Shown: positions 16,759 through 25,848 of the stretch, one piece after another
Numbering within the stretch: position 1 is the first letter of the stretch
Layout of the letters: each line of letters begins with the position of its first letter
Assembly (NCBI RefSeq): GCF_001458115.1
Contig: NZ_CZRP01000012.1
Location: forward strand, 124,001-188,000
DNA: 64,000 nucleotides
DNA from: Gracilibacillus massiliensis
Lineage (GTDB): Bacteria > Bacillota > Bacilli > Bacillales > Amphibacillaceae
Direction: 5' to 3'
Notes under the pieces: model-generated
Seen by the model: only the letters and a program-made list of their open reading frames with translations
Told to the model about the DNA's origin: nothing
The model's database searches: none
Program-made: the position numbers and the translations under genes

Positions 16759-17580
16759 TTACTCCCGATAAGCCAAGGCAAATGAGCCAATACCTCCATG
16801 AATACCAATAATAGGTGTAAGATTATCAATAATTACTTCAGGCGTTTTTCCATTCTCGAATAATCTTTTTTTAATTTCATGGGCTACTTCATCGTCATCA
16901 CAATGAAGGATATATAGAATTTTTGTGTTGTCAGGGATAGTAGATAGTGTATAATCAATCGCTCGGTTTCTCGTTCGTATTTTCTTAACAAGAGACAGTT
17001 CCCCGTTTTTAATCTCAACGATCGGTTTAATTTGAAGCTTAGAGCCTATTAGATAAGTAAATCTATTCATTCGTCCACTTTTCCGTAAATTCTCTAATGA
17101 ATTCACACAAATAATACTTTTATAATCCTGGTGCCAATGTTGAGCTTGTTCCATGACATCTGAGACAGGATTACCTTCTTCTAAAACTAACTGATGAATA
17201 CGTAATGCCATATCGTAAATTGGAAAAGATACGTATTTAGAATCAAGCGTGTAGACATTTAAATCTTTTGGAGCTTTGGCGATATTTGCACTATTATATG
17301 TCCCTGATAACTTAGAAGACATCGTAATAGCTACTACAGTATCATAACCTTTTTCAGCAAGATCAGAAAGAAGTTCAGAAAATGCTTGGGGTGAAGGTTG
17401 AGATGTTTTGGGTATATGGTCTGCTTCACGAATAGATTGATAGATATTTTTTTGATTGGATGGCACTGTTTTCTCGCCTTGCTTCTCTTGAAACGTAATA
17501 TTTAATGGAACAATGTAATAGTCAAAAGGAACTTGCTCTGGAATTAATACCGTGCTATCAAAAACAAATGCTAACTTCAT
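16759..17580 (-). CDS. DegV family fatty-acid-binding protein
   Basis: 273 residues. It shows DegV features: the FVFDSTVLIP start, KTSQPSPQAFSELL, TVVAITMSSKLSGTYNSA, LENLRKSGRMNR, GSKLQIKPIVEIKNG and a C-terminal GGIGSFALAY. DegV/FakB proteins bind fatty acids, in FakB's case for phosphorylation by FakA. The ATG at 17580 follows AGGAGG and overlaps the stop codon of the DUF2177 gene (ATGA); the longer frame upstream is inside that gene. It ends an operon DUF1295-DUF2177-degV, whose theme is membrane lipids. Confidence 0.88.
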   Translation of the reverse strand: MKLAFVFDSTVLIPEQVPFDYYIVPLNITFQEKQGEKTVPSNQKNIYQSIREADHIPKTSQPSPQAFSELLSDLAEKGYDTVVAITMSSKLSGTYNSANIAKAPKDLNVYTLDSKYVSFPIYDMALRIHQLVLEEGNPVSDVMEQAQHWHQDYKSIICVNSLENLRKSGRMNRFTYLIGSKLQIKPIVEIKNGELSLVKKIRTRNRAIDYTLSTIPDNTKILYILHCDDDEVAHEIKKRLFENGKTPEVIIDNLTPIIGIHGGIGSFALAYRE

Positions 17581-17978
17581 ACATTTTTCCTCCTGGTGTA
17601 AATTAAGCTGGTCACTAGATATATGCAGACAGTAACGATCATCCCCCAAGCTGTATCAATAGCTACGATGAATAAAGGCCATTCTTCGATTGTCATATAA
17701 TTGGTCATACCGTATGTTCCATAAGCAGCGAAACCTAAAGTCGCTGCTTTCAACAAACGGAACGGAGAATATTCTAACGAATCAAAAACTAGCACATGCA
17801 TGCATATGATATATAGACAAAAAAAGACAAGTGCTTGCCAGAGGGGAGGGGTGATGTTGATGATTCCGTCTAATATATTTTGATATAGAAGAGGTCCCAT
17901 TACACTTAACCATATTCCATCTAAACAAACATATACGGCATAACTTAAAAATACATAAATTAATCTAATTTTCATCAT
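17577..17978 (-). CDS. DUF2177 family membrane protein
   Basis: 133 residues with four transmembrane segments. The sequence contains YVCLDGIWLSVMGPLLYQ, AATLGFAAYGTYGMTNYMT and AIDTAWGMIV, the pattern of DUF2177 proteins. Function is unknown, but these are often encoded with DUF1295 proteins and cyclopropane-fatty-acid synthases. It overlaps the DUF1295 gene by 14 nt upstream and degV by 4 nt downstream, so translation is coupled. Confidence 0.8.
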   Translation of the reverse strand: MMKIRLIYVFLSYAVYVCLDGIWLSVMGPLLYQNILDGIINITPPLWQALVFFCLYIICMHVLVFDSLEYSPFRLLKAATLGFAAYGTYGMTNYMTIEEWPLFIVAIDTAWGMIVTVCIYLVTSLIYTRRKNV

Positions 17979-18732
17979 TTTTTGGTGGTCCTGGTATGAA
18001 TTTATTTGTTCTGTTCATATATTCTGTATAACCATTTTTCGTTTTTAACTTTTTCTCTAATAATGGTACTCCTGAAATTTTCAACAAGAAAAAAGTAAGC
18101 AAGAGCGGGCTAATAAATGATATGATCCCCATTGGATGACTGCTGGCCATAAGAGAAATACCAAACCACATTGCTGCCTCCCCAAAGTAGTTAGGGTGTC
18201 TAGTATATTTCCATAGGCCACTTGTAATGATTGTTCCTGAATTTTTACGTTTATGTTCTTTTAATTGATGGTCACCAACACTTTCGAAAATAAATCCAAC
18301 AATCCAAACTATAACTCCGGCATATAATGGAATAAGTGAGAATGGCTGATCAGAATAGATAATGCCTAAGATAATTCCTAAGGAGAAGAAAAGGGAAATG
18401 GTCGCTTGTAAAAGAAAGACGCGATAAAGCGCAGTAACTTTTGGATTCTTCCATTTCTTCCGCATATTTTGATAGCGATAATCTTCTTCACTGTTCCAAT
18501 TCCTCGCAAGTAGATAACCACTTAACCTTATGCCCCATATTGCAACAGCAATAACGACTGATAAGGAAACGACATTAACATTTTCCGTATAAATGAGTGT
18601 TGCGATCGAAGTAATAATAAATGTGATGCCCCAAAAACAGTCAACCAGTCCGAAATTATCTTTCTTTACGGCAACGAGCCAACCTAAAAACATGAATAAA
18701 TATAAACTTAAGATGATAGTAAGTATTAGCAT
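17965..18732 (-). CDS. DUF1295 (steroid 5-alpha-reductase-like) membrane protein
   Basis: 255 residues with about seven hydrophobic segments. It carries the DUF1295 features FGLVDCFWGITFI near the N-terminus and GLWKYTRHPNYFGEAAMWFGI near residue 190, the latter being the signature shared with steroid reductases and isoprenylcysteine methyltransferases. A reductase or methyltransferase acting on membrane lipids is likely; substrate unknown. ATG 18732 follows AGGGGG. It is the first gene of a three-gene minus-strand operon. Confidence 0.82.
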   Translation of the reverse strand: MLILTIILSLYLFMFLGWLVAVKKDNFGLVDCFWGITFIITSIATLIYTENVNVVSLSVVIAVAIWGIRLSGYLLARNWNSEEDYRYQNMRKKWKNPKVTALYRVFLLQATISLFFSLGIILGIIYSDQPFSLIPLYAGVIVWIVGFIFESVGDHQLKEHKRKNSGTIITSGLWKYTRHPNYFGEAAMWFGISLMASSHPMGIISFISPLLLTFFLLKISGVPLLEKKLKTKNGYTEYMNRTNKFIPGPPKNDEN

Positions 18733-18916
18733 TTTTTGCCCCCTTTTGTTATATGTAAATCTTAATATAGGAACATTACCCTAAAACTATCAATTTATAA
18801 CATGGGTGATAAGAACTTATTTTCAATAAAGTAAATTAATCAAATGATGTTGCAATTTTATAAATGAATATTGATACCATTTTTATGAATACTTTGGTTA
18901 ACACATTTTTGAAAAA

Positions 18917-18941
18917 GTTTTTTTTACAGAAATAAGGGTAT
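18917..18941 (+). promoter_or_regulatory. SigB-like promoter of the rsbR-like gene
   Basis: GTTTTT, 13 bp, GGGTAT matches the general-stress SigB consensus GTTTAA-N12-14-GGGTAT. It lies 70 nt before the start of a gene that itself encodes a SigB-pathway (stressosome) protein. The remaining 18733-18916 sequence shows nothing else. Confidence 0.55.
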
Positions 18942-19011
18942 ATAAATCAATAAATCAAATAAAATATCTCATGATATTGAAAAAATAATAAGAAAGGAAA
19001 GTGAATGATCC

Positions 19012-19830
19012 ATGCCGATCAAAGACAAACAAAATCTTGAAACGATCGCAGAAAATATTCGAAGTCAAAAAGATCAAATCGTAAATGAAATACCTATACC
19101 AAAATTTCAATCTATAAATATAACAGATACTTTGATAGCTTGGAGAAAAGAGTTGATCGATGTCTATGCAGAATCCATTGTTTCAAACAATGATGTGCCA
19201 ATAGACGCATTAGAAAGTTGGAGTGTTCAAGTTAGTGATAAGTTATTAGATTTAATGCTTCCACTAGACATTGCCTTAGAGGAAATCAGTAATTATCGTG
19301 AAACCATTAGCGAAATTATTAGGCAAGAGGCTTCAGATACCGATTTTTCAATAGAGGATTATCATAAAACCATTGTTAATTTTAATTATATAGTGGATCA
19401 AGCCATAAAATTAGTGAGTAAAAACTATATGAGAGACTTCAACGATACTATTTCTAAAGCTAGATATGCGGTTGATGAGCTATCGATACCATTGGTAAAG
19501 GTAACGGAAACGGTTGGGATTATTCCTATCATTGGAGAAATTGATACGAATCGAGCTGATCAACTGATGAAGAACGGATTAAAGCAAGGTAGTGAAGAAG
19601 ATTTAGAATGTATTGTTATTGATTTATCAGGTGTAAATGCAATCGATACAATGGTTGCCCATCAGCTTTTTAAAGTGATTGAGTCATTAGAACTAATCGG
19701 TATTCAGCCCGTCTTAAGTGGGATAAGACCAGATATCGTGCAAACGATGGTAAGTTTAGGGATAAATATGAGTAGTGTCAGAACGTTCAACAGTCTTCAT
19801 CAAGCACTTAATCGAATAGAAGCTTTTTAA
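19012..19830 (+). CDS. RsbR-type stressosome protein (STAS domain)
   Basis: 272 residues. The N-terminal half (1-150) is helical like the globin-like sensor domains of RsbR paralogues. The C-terminal STAS domain begins with VKVTETVGIIPIIGEIDTNRA and continues IVIDLSGVNAIDTMVAHQLFKVIESLELIG, SGIRPDIVQTMVSLGI. Both threonines phosphorylated by RsbT in RsbRA have counterparts (EIDT and AIDT). It would assemble with RsbS into the stressosome that controls SigB. No rsb genes are adjacent. Start ATG follows GAAAGGAAAG. Confidence 0.85.
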   Translation: MPIKDKQNLETIAENIRSQKDQIVNEIPIPKFQSINITDTLIAWRKELIDVYAESIVSNNDVPIDALESWSVQVSDKLLDLMLPLDIALEEISNYRETISEIIRQEASDTDFSIEDYHKTIVNFNYIVDQAIKLVSKNYMRDFNDTISKARYAVDELSIPLVKVTETVGIIPIIGEIDTNRADQLMKNGLKQGSEEDLECIVIDLSGVNAIDTMVAHQLFKVIESLELIGIQPVLSGIRPDIVQTMVSLGINMSSVRTFNSLHQALNRIEAF

Positions 19831-19849
19831 GTGTGATGAAGACCAAAAA

Positions 19850-20926
19850 TTAATTTTCATTCTTATTTCTAAACCAATCGGCTTTTTCCATATTTAAGAA
19901 TGGAATAGTGGTATCTACTTTCCCAGTGATTCGTTCATTGGGAAAGTCCACGTTTGCGAGCCATTCTTTAAAGTTAAAAGTAATCGGATTTTGATCTCCA
20001 CCTAAAGCGAACCAAACTTTCAATGACTCGGGAAAATATTCAACGGTATGTATCGTTCCTGCCCAATTATAATATTGATTTGAGAATAAACCTTTATCTT
20101 TATCATTCAATAACTGAAAAGCCTCATTAGCAGTCAAAGTGTTTTGCTGATTATATTTCATTGTCGCTAATCTTTTATTAGAATCATCTAAGAAATGGCG
20201 ATTTTCTTTCTCCATTTTCACAAAGTGATTGGTACAAGCACTATCTTTACGCACTTCCACGCCTCTTGGGGATGTTTCTACAATAGTAGCGGTATCTTTA
20301 TTTCTATCAAACAGAACATAACTAAAAGACCCACGATGTGGTATCTCTTTAAGTAAACGAACTGCTTCGTCTGTGTTTTTACATAATTCTAAAACCAAAC
20401 GACCTACCATATGGCAAACAAATCCGTCACCAGGTCGTTTTCGATTAATAAACGTGTACCCTAACGAAAGTCCCTTTTCATTCATACCATCACACCTACC
20501 TGTTACACGCTGGCTTGTTCCAATCGTAGCTAACCCTTGATCTGTTGGTTGAAAGCTAACCAAACGGCCATCATATGTTTTGGGATGGTAGTCATAGTTG
20601 CGAACTAAATAATCTTCACCTACTAAAATGGAACAGCCTGAACGAGGTACCTTGACTCGATAACCGCCAAACTCTAATAAAACTCGCTCGATTGGCCATT
20701 GCAGACTATCCTTTAATCCTTCAAATTCCTCCCAGATAGACGATCCAAACTGTTGAAATAGTTTTTGTGCTTCCTCTACAATAATTTGAAAACGTGGAGT
20801 TCTCACTTTCCACTGATTATGCCTGTTTTGAACAAGATAGGAATCTTTAATTTCCTCTCCCTGCATGTAACCAAAATCATAATGAGATCCACGAAACTGG
20901 ATCACATCCGCATAGATTTGTTTCAT
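19850..20926 (-). CDS. C45-family autoproteolytic acyltransferase/hydrolase
   Basis: 358 residues of the Ntn-hydrolase superfamily, peptidase C45 (acyl-CoA:6-APA acyltransferase-like). The motif PRSGCSILVGEDYLVRNYDYHP (cited in part: SGCS at about 97) contains the cysteine that becomes the N-terminal nucleophile after self-cleavage. DGMNEKGLSLGY and AWAGTIHTV-like segments (NWAGTIHTVEYFP) follow. The natural substrate of the bacterial homologues is usually unknown; amide hydrolysis or acyl transfer is expected. ATG 20926 follows GAGGTG. It is a single gene, convergent with the rsbR-like gene. Confidence 0.85.
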   Translation of the reverse strand: MKQIYADVIQFRGSHYDFGYMQGEEIKDSYLVQNRHNQWKVRTPRFQIIVEEAQKLFQQFGSSIWEEFEGLKDSLQWPIERVLLEFGGYRVKVPRSGCSILVGEDYLVRNYDYHPKTYDGRLVSFQPTDQGLATIGTSQRVTGRCDGMNEKGLSLGYTFINRKRPGDGFVCHMVGRLVLELCKNTDEAVRLLKEIPHRGSFSYVLFDRNKDTATIVETSPRGVEVRKDSACTNHFVKMEKENRHFLDDSNKRLATMKYNQQNTLTANEAFQLLNDKDKGLFSNQYYNWAGTIHTVEYFPESLKVWFALGGDQNPITFNFKEWLANVDFPNERITGKVDTTIPFLNMEKADWFRNKNEN

Positions 20927-21261
20927 CTTTTAACACCTCGATTTCTTCTCGTATATTATAACGTAAAAATTATAAATATTAAGCTAACTCAACTTATAAA
21001 AGATATGGTATTTGTGACCGCTTGAAACAGGAGACACATGTTTTGCTTGATAAAATAAAACACTTTTTCCAGTTAAGGACTTCCCTTTTTTATGGAAGAA
21101 TGTGTATGATAGTATTAAGGATAATGCAACCACTGCTTGTCTTTTGATTATCGCTTCATACGAAAAATGTATATATAATAATTATGCACATTAACGAAGT
21201 AGTGCTTGTTGTTCTAACGGGCTGGTTTATGGAACAACGCGTACAAAAAGGGAGAGAAAAA

Positions 21262-21597
21262 ATGAACTCTCACATTATGGGAGAACTAAAAGCTTTAATA
21301 ATCATATTAAGCATAATTCTTGTCTTATTTGTTGTTGTTTTTTATTGGAATTTCATAAAGTCGGATTATAGAGGTGTAATAACAAAGCTACAAGAAGATA
21401 CCTTTGCTTTAGAACCGATAAACGCTGATGAAGAAGCAGACTATAATGTATATAAAATCTATTTTAGCGAGGATACAAAAATAAGTGGAAAAGGAACCAC
21501 TGTGGATGATCTAGAAGAAAGACAGCAAATAAGAGTTTGGGTAGAGGAAATAAATGAACGTATGGTAGCAAATAAAATTAATATTATTGAAAAGTAA
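21262..21597 (+). CDS. Small membrane-anchored protein of unknown function
   Basis: 111 residues from ATG 21262, which follows GGGAGAG. One transmembrane helix (about 10-33: KALIIILSIILVLFVVVF) is followed by an outside domain with short beta strands (GVITKLQEDTFALEP, YKIYFSEDTKISG, QIRVWVEEIN). This resembles the small DUF3221/OB-like secreted domains of Bacillus, but I am not certain. In the 335-bp gap 20927-21261 I see no gene or clear motif. Confidence 0.6.
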   Translation: MNSHIMGELKALIIILSIILVLFVVVFYWNFIKSDYRGVITKLQEDTFALEPINADEEADYNVYKIYFSEDTKISGKGTTVDDLEERQQIRVWVEEINERMVANKINIIEK

Positions 21598-21811
21598 TAA
21601 CAATTTCTTTTTCATCTCAATCTGTTAATAGATGTTCACTGCTTACTGTGCTAATGGGTGCGTATCTAGCACAAGCAGATACGCTTATTTAATTGGTTCA
21701 GTAGAAAAAATGATTAAATTTAAAATGTTAAATTATAGGTTGATGGTTGGAAGTATTGAATATAAGATTAGTGAAATTCGATAATAGTTAATTGAAATAG
21801 GGGGAAAAGTG

Positions 21812-22504
21812 ATGAAAACTATTGGGCTTATAGGTGGAATGAGTTGGGAGTCTTCAGCAGAGTATTACCGAATAATTAACGAAATGGTAAAAGAAAAATT
21901 AGGTGGCTTACATTCAGCGAAGTGTCTGCTGTATAGCGTTGACTTTGACGAGATTGAACGCTATCAAGCTGAAGGTGATTGGGAAAGTGCGGGTAAAGCT
22001 TTAGGAGAAGTTGCAGCATCTTTAGAAAAAGCAGGTGCAGAATTCATAGTAATTTGTACAAATACAATGCATAAAGTAGTTAATTATATAGAGGCGAGAA
22101 TAAAGATTCCTGTATTACATATTGCTGATGCAACAGCGAATCAAATTCAAAGTTCCAATATTAAAACCGTTGGCTTACTTGGGACTAAATATACAATGGA
22201 GCAAGATTTTTATAAATCTCGAATCAAATCTAATGGAATTAACGTGTTAGTTCCAGATAATGAAGAACGAAACAATGTCAATAAAGTTATTTATGAAGAG
22301 TTGTGTTTAGGCCAAATTGAACAATCATCTAAAAATTATTATAAAACGGTCATTCAGCATTTAGTGGATGAAGGCGCAGAAGGAATCATTTTAGGTTGTA
22401 CAGAAATCGGATTATTAGTAAAACCAGAAGATTCAAAAGTTCCATTGTTTGATACCACAGTTATTCATGCCATTGAAGCAGTTAATACTGCTCTAAAAAA
22501 ATAA
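21812..22504 (+). CDS. Aspartate/glutamate racemase family protein
   Basis: 230 residues. The N-terminus KTIGLIGGMSWESSAEYYRIINE is typical of cofactor-independent amino acid racemases of the YgeA group. Both catalytic cysteines are present: ICTNTMHK (about 83) and LGCTEIGLL (about 193). ATG 21812 follows AGGGGGAA; an overlapping GTG just before it is less likely. It is distinct from the cell-wall glutamate racemase racE at 44595. It may form D-amino acids from aspartate, glutamate or others. Confidence 0.88.
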   Translation: MKTIGLIGGMSWESSAEYYRIINEMVKEKLGGLHSAKCLLYSVDFDEIERYQAEGDWESAGKALGEVAASLEKAGAEFIVICTNTMHKVVNYIEARIKIPVLHIADATANQIQSSNIKTVGLLGTKYTMEQDFYKSRIKSNGINVLVPDNEERNNVNKVIYEELCLGQIEQSSKNYYKTVIQHLVDEGAEGIILGCTEIGLLVKPEDSKVPLFDTTVIHAIEAVNTALKK

Positions 22505-22527
22505 TGCTTTAGAAAGAAGGGAACGAC

Positions 22528-22671
22528 ATGGTATTACTATTTCTAGTCTTAATTTTTGCAGGTATTTTCGGAATATATGATGCAATAAGAAAAGTTAATA
22601 ATAATATCCTTGAACAGACGGAGGAGCTAAGAAAAATAAGTGAACAATTGAAAGAAAACAGTAAAAAATAG
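22528..22671 (+). CDS. 47-residue membrane protein with helical tail
   Basis: ATG 22528 lies 7 nt after AGAAGG and 24 nt after the racemase stop codon. The product starts with a hydrophobic helix (VLLFLVLIFAGIFGIYDAI) and continues with a charged helix (KVNNNILEQTEELRKISEQL), like many Bacillus small proteins of type YrzO. It is too short for routine gene calling but has a good ribosome binding site and is cleanly coding-like. Function unknown. Confidence 0.6.
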   Translation: MVLLFLVLIFAGIFGIYDAIRKVNNNILEQTEELRKISEQLKENSKK

Positions 22672-22721
22672 ATTTTACTGATGAACTAACGCTCTTTAGT
22701 TCAATAACTCCAATACCTAGA

Positions 22722-22771
22722 AGAGCCAAAGTATACATTATTTTATTCATTACATTGTATGTTTTGGCTCT
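22722..22771. terminator. Hairpin, possible terminator
   Basis: AGAGCCAAA pairs with TTTGGCTCT across 32 nt; within, TATACA and TGTATG extend the pairing. No T-run follows, so it may be a weak terminator or another RNA structure. The rest of 22672-22980 shows no gene. Confidence 0.4.
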
Positions 22772-22980
22772 CTGTTATTTATATTCACCGTATAAAATCA
22801 GAATAATGATTAACAAAAGTCTCGGTATTAGAGACCGCAATTTACAGTAAAGTGTGTCAGTTTTTCTAGCAGAAACTGTTTCATTTTAAATGACGATTAC
22901 AGCACTACCTTGAATTCATTTGATATTTGTATAATAATGTAGAAAAGATAAATATTTACAGTAGAAATAGGAGTGATTAC

Positions 22981-23430
22981 TTGCGTTTTTCATTCAGTAA
23001 AGATATCAATTGGATAAAAAGAGCTATATTATGGTTGTTGTATATCTCAGTAGTCATAGTTTTTAACATCATAACAATGGTGAACCAATCACAAGCAGTC
23101 ATAAGTTACTATCTAATCGTGATCTCACTGACTATATTATTTACTGCCTTTGGTGTCTATAAATCACTATTTTATTTTAAAATTCAAGAAAAAGATTATA
23201 TTACGATTGATCATGATCAATTATCAATTTATAAAGGGAATTTGTTATCACGTACAACTATTCCATTCCAGAAGGTAGAGCGTGTGGTCGAAATTAGTAG
23301 CATGTTACTGATTAAATTAGTAAATGGCAAGGAACAGCAGATTCATACAGAATGGCTGACGGAAAAGGATTCAGAAACATTGAAAAGAGAGTTGAAAACT
23401 AGATTAGGGGATAAGGTCATTCTAAAATAA
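22981..23430 (+). CDS. Membrane protein with PH-like C-terminal domain, function unknown
   Basis: 149 residues from TTG 22981, 7 nt after AGGAG; the frame extends to 22927 but without a ribosome binding site. Two transmembrane helices (about 14-34 and 42-66) are followed by a cytoplasmic beta domain: YITIDHDQLSIYKGNLLSRTTIPFQKVERV and LIKLVNGKEQQIHTEWL. This looks like the short bacterial PH-like domains found after two helices. Function unknown. Confidence 0.6.
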   Translation: MRFSFSKDINWIKRAILWLLYISVVIVFNIITMVNQSQAVISYYLIVISLTILFTAFGVYKSLFYFKIQEKDYITIDHDQLSIYKGNLLSRTTIPFQKVERVVEISSMLLIKLVNGKEQQIHTEWLTEKDSETLKRELKTRLGDKVILK

Positions 23431-23465
23431 GCTAATAAAACATCAAAAAGTAAAGGTAGTGTCTA

Positions 23466-23651
23466 GTGAAATATTTTACTGTTATTTTAGCCGTTATTTA
23501 TTTGGTACAGGGTTGGATAGACTCTAGACAAAAAGTGAAGAATGTAGAAGGTGAAGAAGAAATTAGAAGGGTTATAATGCCATTGATATTATTATCTCTA
23601 CTAGTTGTTGCACTTTTAATTGATTTTATTATCGATTTCTTTTCCAGTTAA
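23466..23651 (+). CDS. Small two-helix membrane protein
   Basis: 61 residues from GTG 23466. There are two hydrophobic segments (about 2-17 and 38-59) with a charged loop between them (DSRQKVKNVEGEEEIRR). The only ribosome binding site is a modest AAAGGT about 8 nt upstream. It may be co-transcribed with the preceding PH-like gene (35 nt gap). No family recognised. Confidence 0.45.
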   Translation: MKYFTVILAVIYLVQGWIDSRQKVKNVEGEEEIRRVIMPLILLSLLVVALLIDFIIDFFSS

Positions 23652-23780
23652 TCATTAGGCTAGAAAGAATATTAATAGGGTTATATTTAAAATTTTGAGA
23701 AATAGTAAATAAATTGTTCGTTGCGAATATTTTATACGGTTTCATCGAATATTTAAATTAAATAAGAGAGGATAGTAAAT

Positions 23781-24080
23781 ATGCCAAGATGTGAACATTG
23801 TCAACAACAATGGACGTTTAAGCAATCTATTAAAAAATCTTTTACATTAGTTGCTGGAATGAGCTGTCCTTATTGTGAAACAGATCAGTATTTAACGAAA
23901 AAGGCAAGGAGAAAAACATCGATGCTAAATTTCCTTCCAGCCCCTTCCTTGTTATTGCCAAGCATTTTTGGATTACAAATTTATGCTAGCATTTTATTTT
24001 TCTTGGTAGCATTAACAATTATGCTAGTATTATATCCAAATTTAATGGAGTTAACTAGTAATGAAGAAACACTTTTTTAG
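23781..24080 (+). CDS. CXXC-20-CXXC type small membrane protein
   Basis: 99 residues. CEHC near the N-terminus and CPYC about 21 residues later form a zinc-ribbon-like pair. Two hydrophobic segments (about 48-63 and 67-88) follow. This matches small Bacillus proteins with the cxxc_20_cxxc pattern (TIGR04104). Function unknown. ATG follows AGAGAGGATAG. Confidence 0.7.
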   Translation: MPRCEHCQQQWTFKQSIKKSFTLVAGMSCPYCETDQYLTKKARRKTSMLNFLPAPSLLLPSIFGLQIYASILFFLVALTIMLVLYPNLMELTSNEETLF

Positions 24081-24156
24081 TAGAGCTGAAATTGGGTTTG
24101 ATCAAGTAATGATTTTTTAATGTGAATGATGACAAATAGAAAAGAAGGAATAGTTT

Positions 24157-25089
24157 ATGGCAAAATATTATATCAATCCAACGAAGCAAACGCTACATGG
24201 TTCATTTTCAAAATCCCTTGAACCTGTCTTAACAATTCAGTCAGGAGACTCTGTACAATATAACACTCTGGATGCTTTATGGGGTTTAGAACCCTTTCAA
24301 CCTTCAGGAGAAAGGAAAGTTTCCTCTTTTCGGAATAATAACAGTGGACACGCACTTGTCGGGCCGATTAAGATTATTGGTGCTGAACCAGGTATGGTAT
24401 TAGCTATTACTATCAATAAATTAAAAACTGCGAATTGGGGTTTTAGTTTTGCTGGCGGAAATCAAGCATATAAAGAATTGTTAGGTATTCCGGAAAAAGA
24501 TGATTATCATTTAAATTGGCAGCTAGATAGCGAGAATATGATCGGGTATAGTAATGAAAATCATCAAGTTGATCTGTCACCTTTTATGGGTTCGATAGGG
24601 ATGCCACCAGCTGAAGACGGTATCCATTCGACCGTGCCTCCTAGGTTTTGTGGAGGAAACATCGATTGTAAAGAGCTAGTAGAAGGAAGTACATTATATC
24701 TTCCTATCTCTGTTTCAGGTGGTTTGGTTTCTGTAGGGGATGGTCATGCACTTCAGGGTGATGGCGAGGTTAGTACACAAGCGATTGAATGTCCGATGGA
24801 GATCGCTGAGTTAACATTTACACTTAAAGAAAATATAAAAATTCAAATGCCTCGCGCTTATACACCAAGAGGTTGGGTTACATTTGGATTTGATGAAAGT
24901 CTAGATCATGCAAGTATGATAGCCTTGAATGGAATGCTTGATCTCATGGAAGAGGAGTTTGCCATGACTAGAGTTGAAGCATACACACTAGCTAGTCTAG
25001 TGGTTGATTTACGAATTACCCAGGTTGTTAATCGTGTAAAAGGTGTTCATGCTTTATTACCTCATCACGCAATTAGAAAAAAGGTCTAG
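24157..25089 (+). CDS. Acetamidase/formamidase family protein
   Basis: 310 residues of the FmdA/AmdA family. Features are GHALVGPIKIIGAEPGMVL, NWGFSFAGG, STVPPRFCGGNIDCKEL, SVGDGHALQGDGEVS (metal and substrate site) and DLRITQVVN near the end. The family hydrolyses short amides such as formamide to ammonia and the acid. ATG 24157 follows AAGGAATAG. It is a single gene between small membrane proteins and the convergent sulfotransferase gene; nitrogen scavenging is a reasonable guess. Confidence 0.9.
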   Translation: MAKYYINPTKQTLHGSFSKSLEPVLTIQSGDSVQYNTLDALWGLEPFQPSGERKVSSFRNNNSGHALVGPIKIIGAEPGMVLAITINKLKTANWGFSFAGGNQAYKELLGIPEKDDYHLNWQLDSENMIGYSNENHQVDLSPFMGSIGMPPAEDGIHSTVPPRFCGGNIDCKELVEGSTLYLPISVSGGLVSVGDGHALQGDGEVSTQAIECPMEIAELTFTLKENIKIQMPRAYTPRGWVTFGFDESLDHASMIALNGMLDLMEEEFAMTRVEAYTLASLVVDLRITQVVNRVKGVHALLPHHAIRKKV

Positions 25090-25121
25090 AAATTCCATCA
25101 TTTAATCTGGTGAATATTTAT

Positions 25122-25835
25122 TCAGTTGTTTGTTAACCAAGCTTTCAATTCTTGTTGCTCTTGTGTACTCAATGACCGCAATTTGCTTAAAAAACGTTTT
25201 ATTGCCCATTCATATACTGCGATATCGGTATGATTTATTTTTTTAATTTTATCAATTGTATCTGGAGCAATCGAATCTAAGGATGGCCGATTTTTAGTTT
25301 TGTTCTGAACAATCACAGATTGAATATGAAGGTTAAACCGTTTTTTCATAAGGAACAATGATTCAGAGTACATATCGGTAATTCCTACGAATGAAAAATG
25401 GTTTTTGATATTCATTTTTGCTTTGTTTAATGCATTAGGATCACCACCGGATAGATAACGAGTAGCAAGGTTCACTGATCGAAATCGTAGGCTTCTCAAG
25501 TCTCCTATCTCATAACGGATGTTTTCAATTTGATCATCGCTAATATAATCGACAAATTCTCTTAGCGTTATGCTTTGTAATGGCAGATGTAGAGGATCTG
25601 CTTCGTAAGCTCGAATATAATAATAGGTTGATAGCACACGATCAACTGGATCTCTAAGCATAGTAAAAAATGTTACAGGGTTAACCAACCGTTTAAACAT
25701 TTTTTTATGCCAAACATAATAGGTTTCAGGCTGTTCATTTAATATTTTCCATAACGTTTTGCCCCCCGTCTTGGGAATATGGAGCAAACAGATTGGTTGT
25801 TCTTCCTTCATATCTTCTTTCTCGAAAATAATCAT
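25122..25835 (-). CDS. Sulfotransferase family protein
   Basis: About 237 residues. The N-terminal phosphosulfate loop CLLHIPKTGGKTLWKIL (about 17-33) and the second binding segment MLRDPVDRVLSTYYYIR (about 60-75) identify a PAPS-dependent sulfotransferase of the carbohydrate (family 2) type. It is the last gene of a minus-strand operon coiled-coil protein, JAMM protein, sulfotransferase, 13 nt after the JAMM stop. The start is uncertain between TTG 25844, ATG 25835 and ATG 25811; I prefer 25835 because of AAAGG upstream. It may sulfate a surface glycan or tyrosine on the neighbouring spore-type proteins. Confidence 0.75.
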   Translation of the reverse strand: MIIFEKEDMKEEQPICLLHIPKTGGKTLWKILNEQPETYYVWHKKMFKRLVNPVTFFTMLRDPVDRVLSTYYYIRAYEADPLHLPLQSITLREFVDYISDDQIENIRYEIGDLRSLRFRSVNLATRYLSGGDPNALNKAKMNIKNHFSFVGITDMYSESLFLMKKRFNLHIQSVIVQNKTKNRPSLDSIAPDTIDKIKKINHTDIAVYEWAIKRFLSKLRSLSTQEQQELKAWLTNN

Positions 25836-25848
25836 GCTCTTCAACCTT

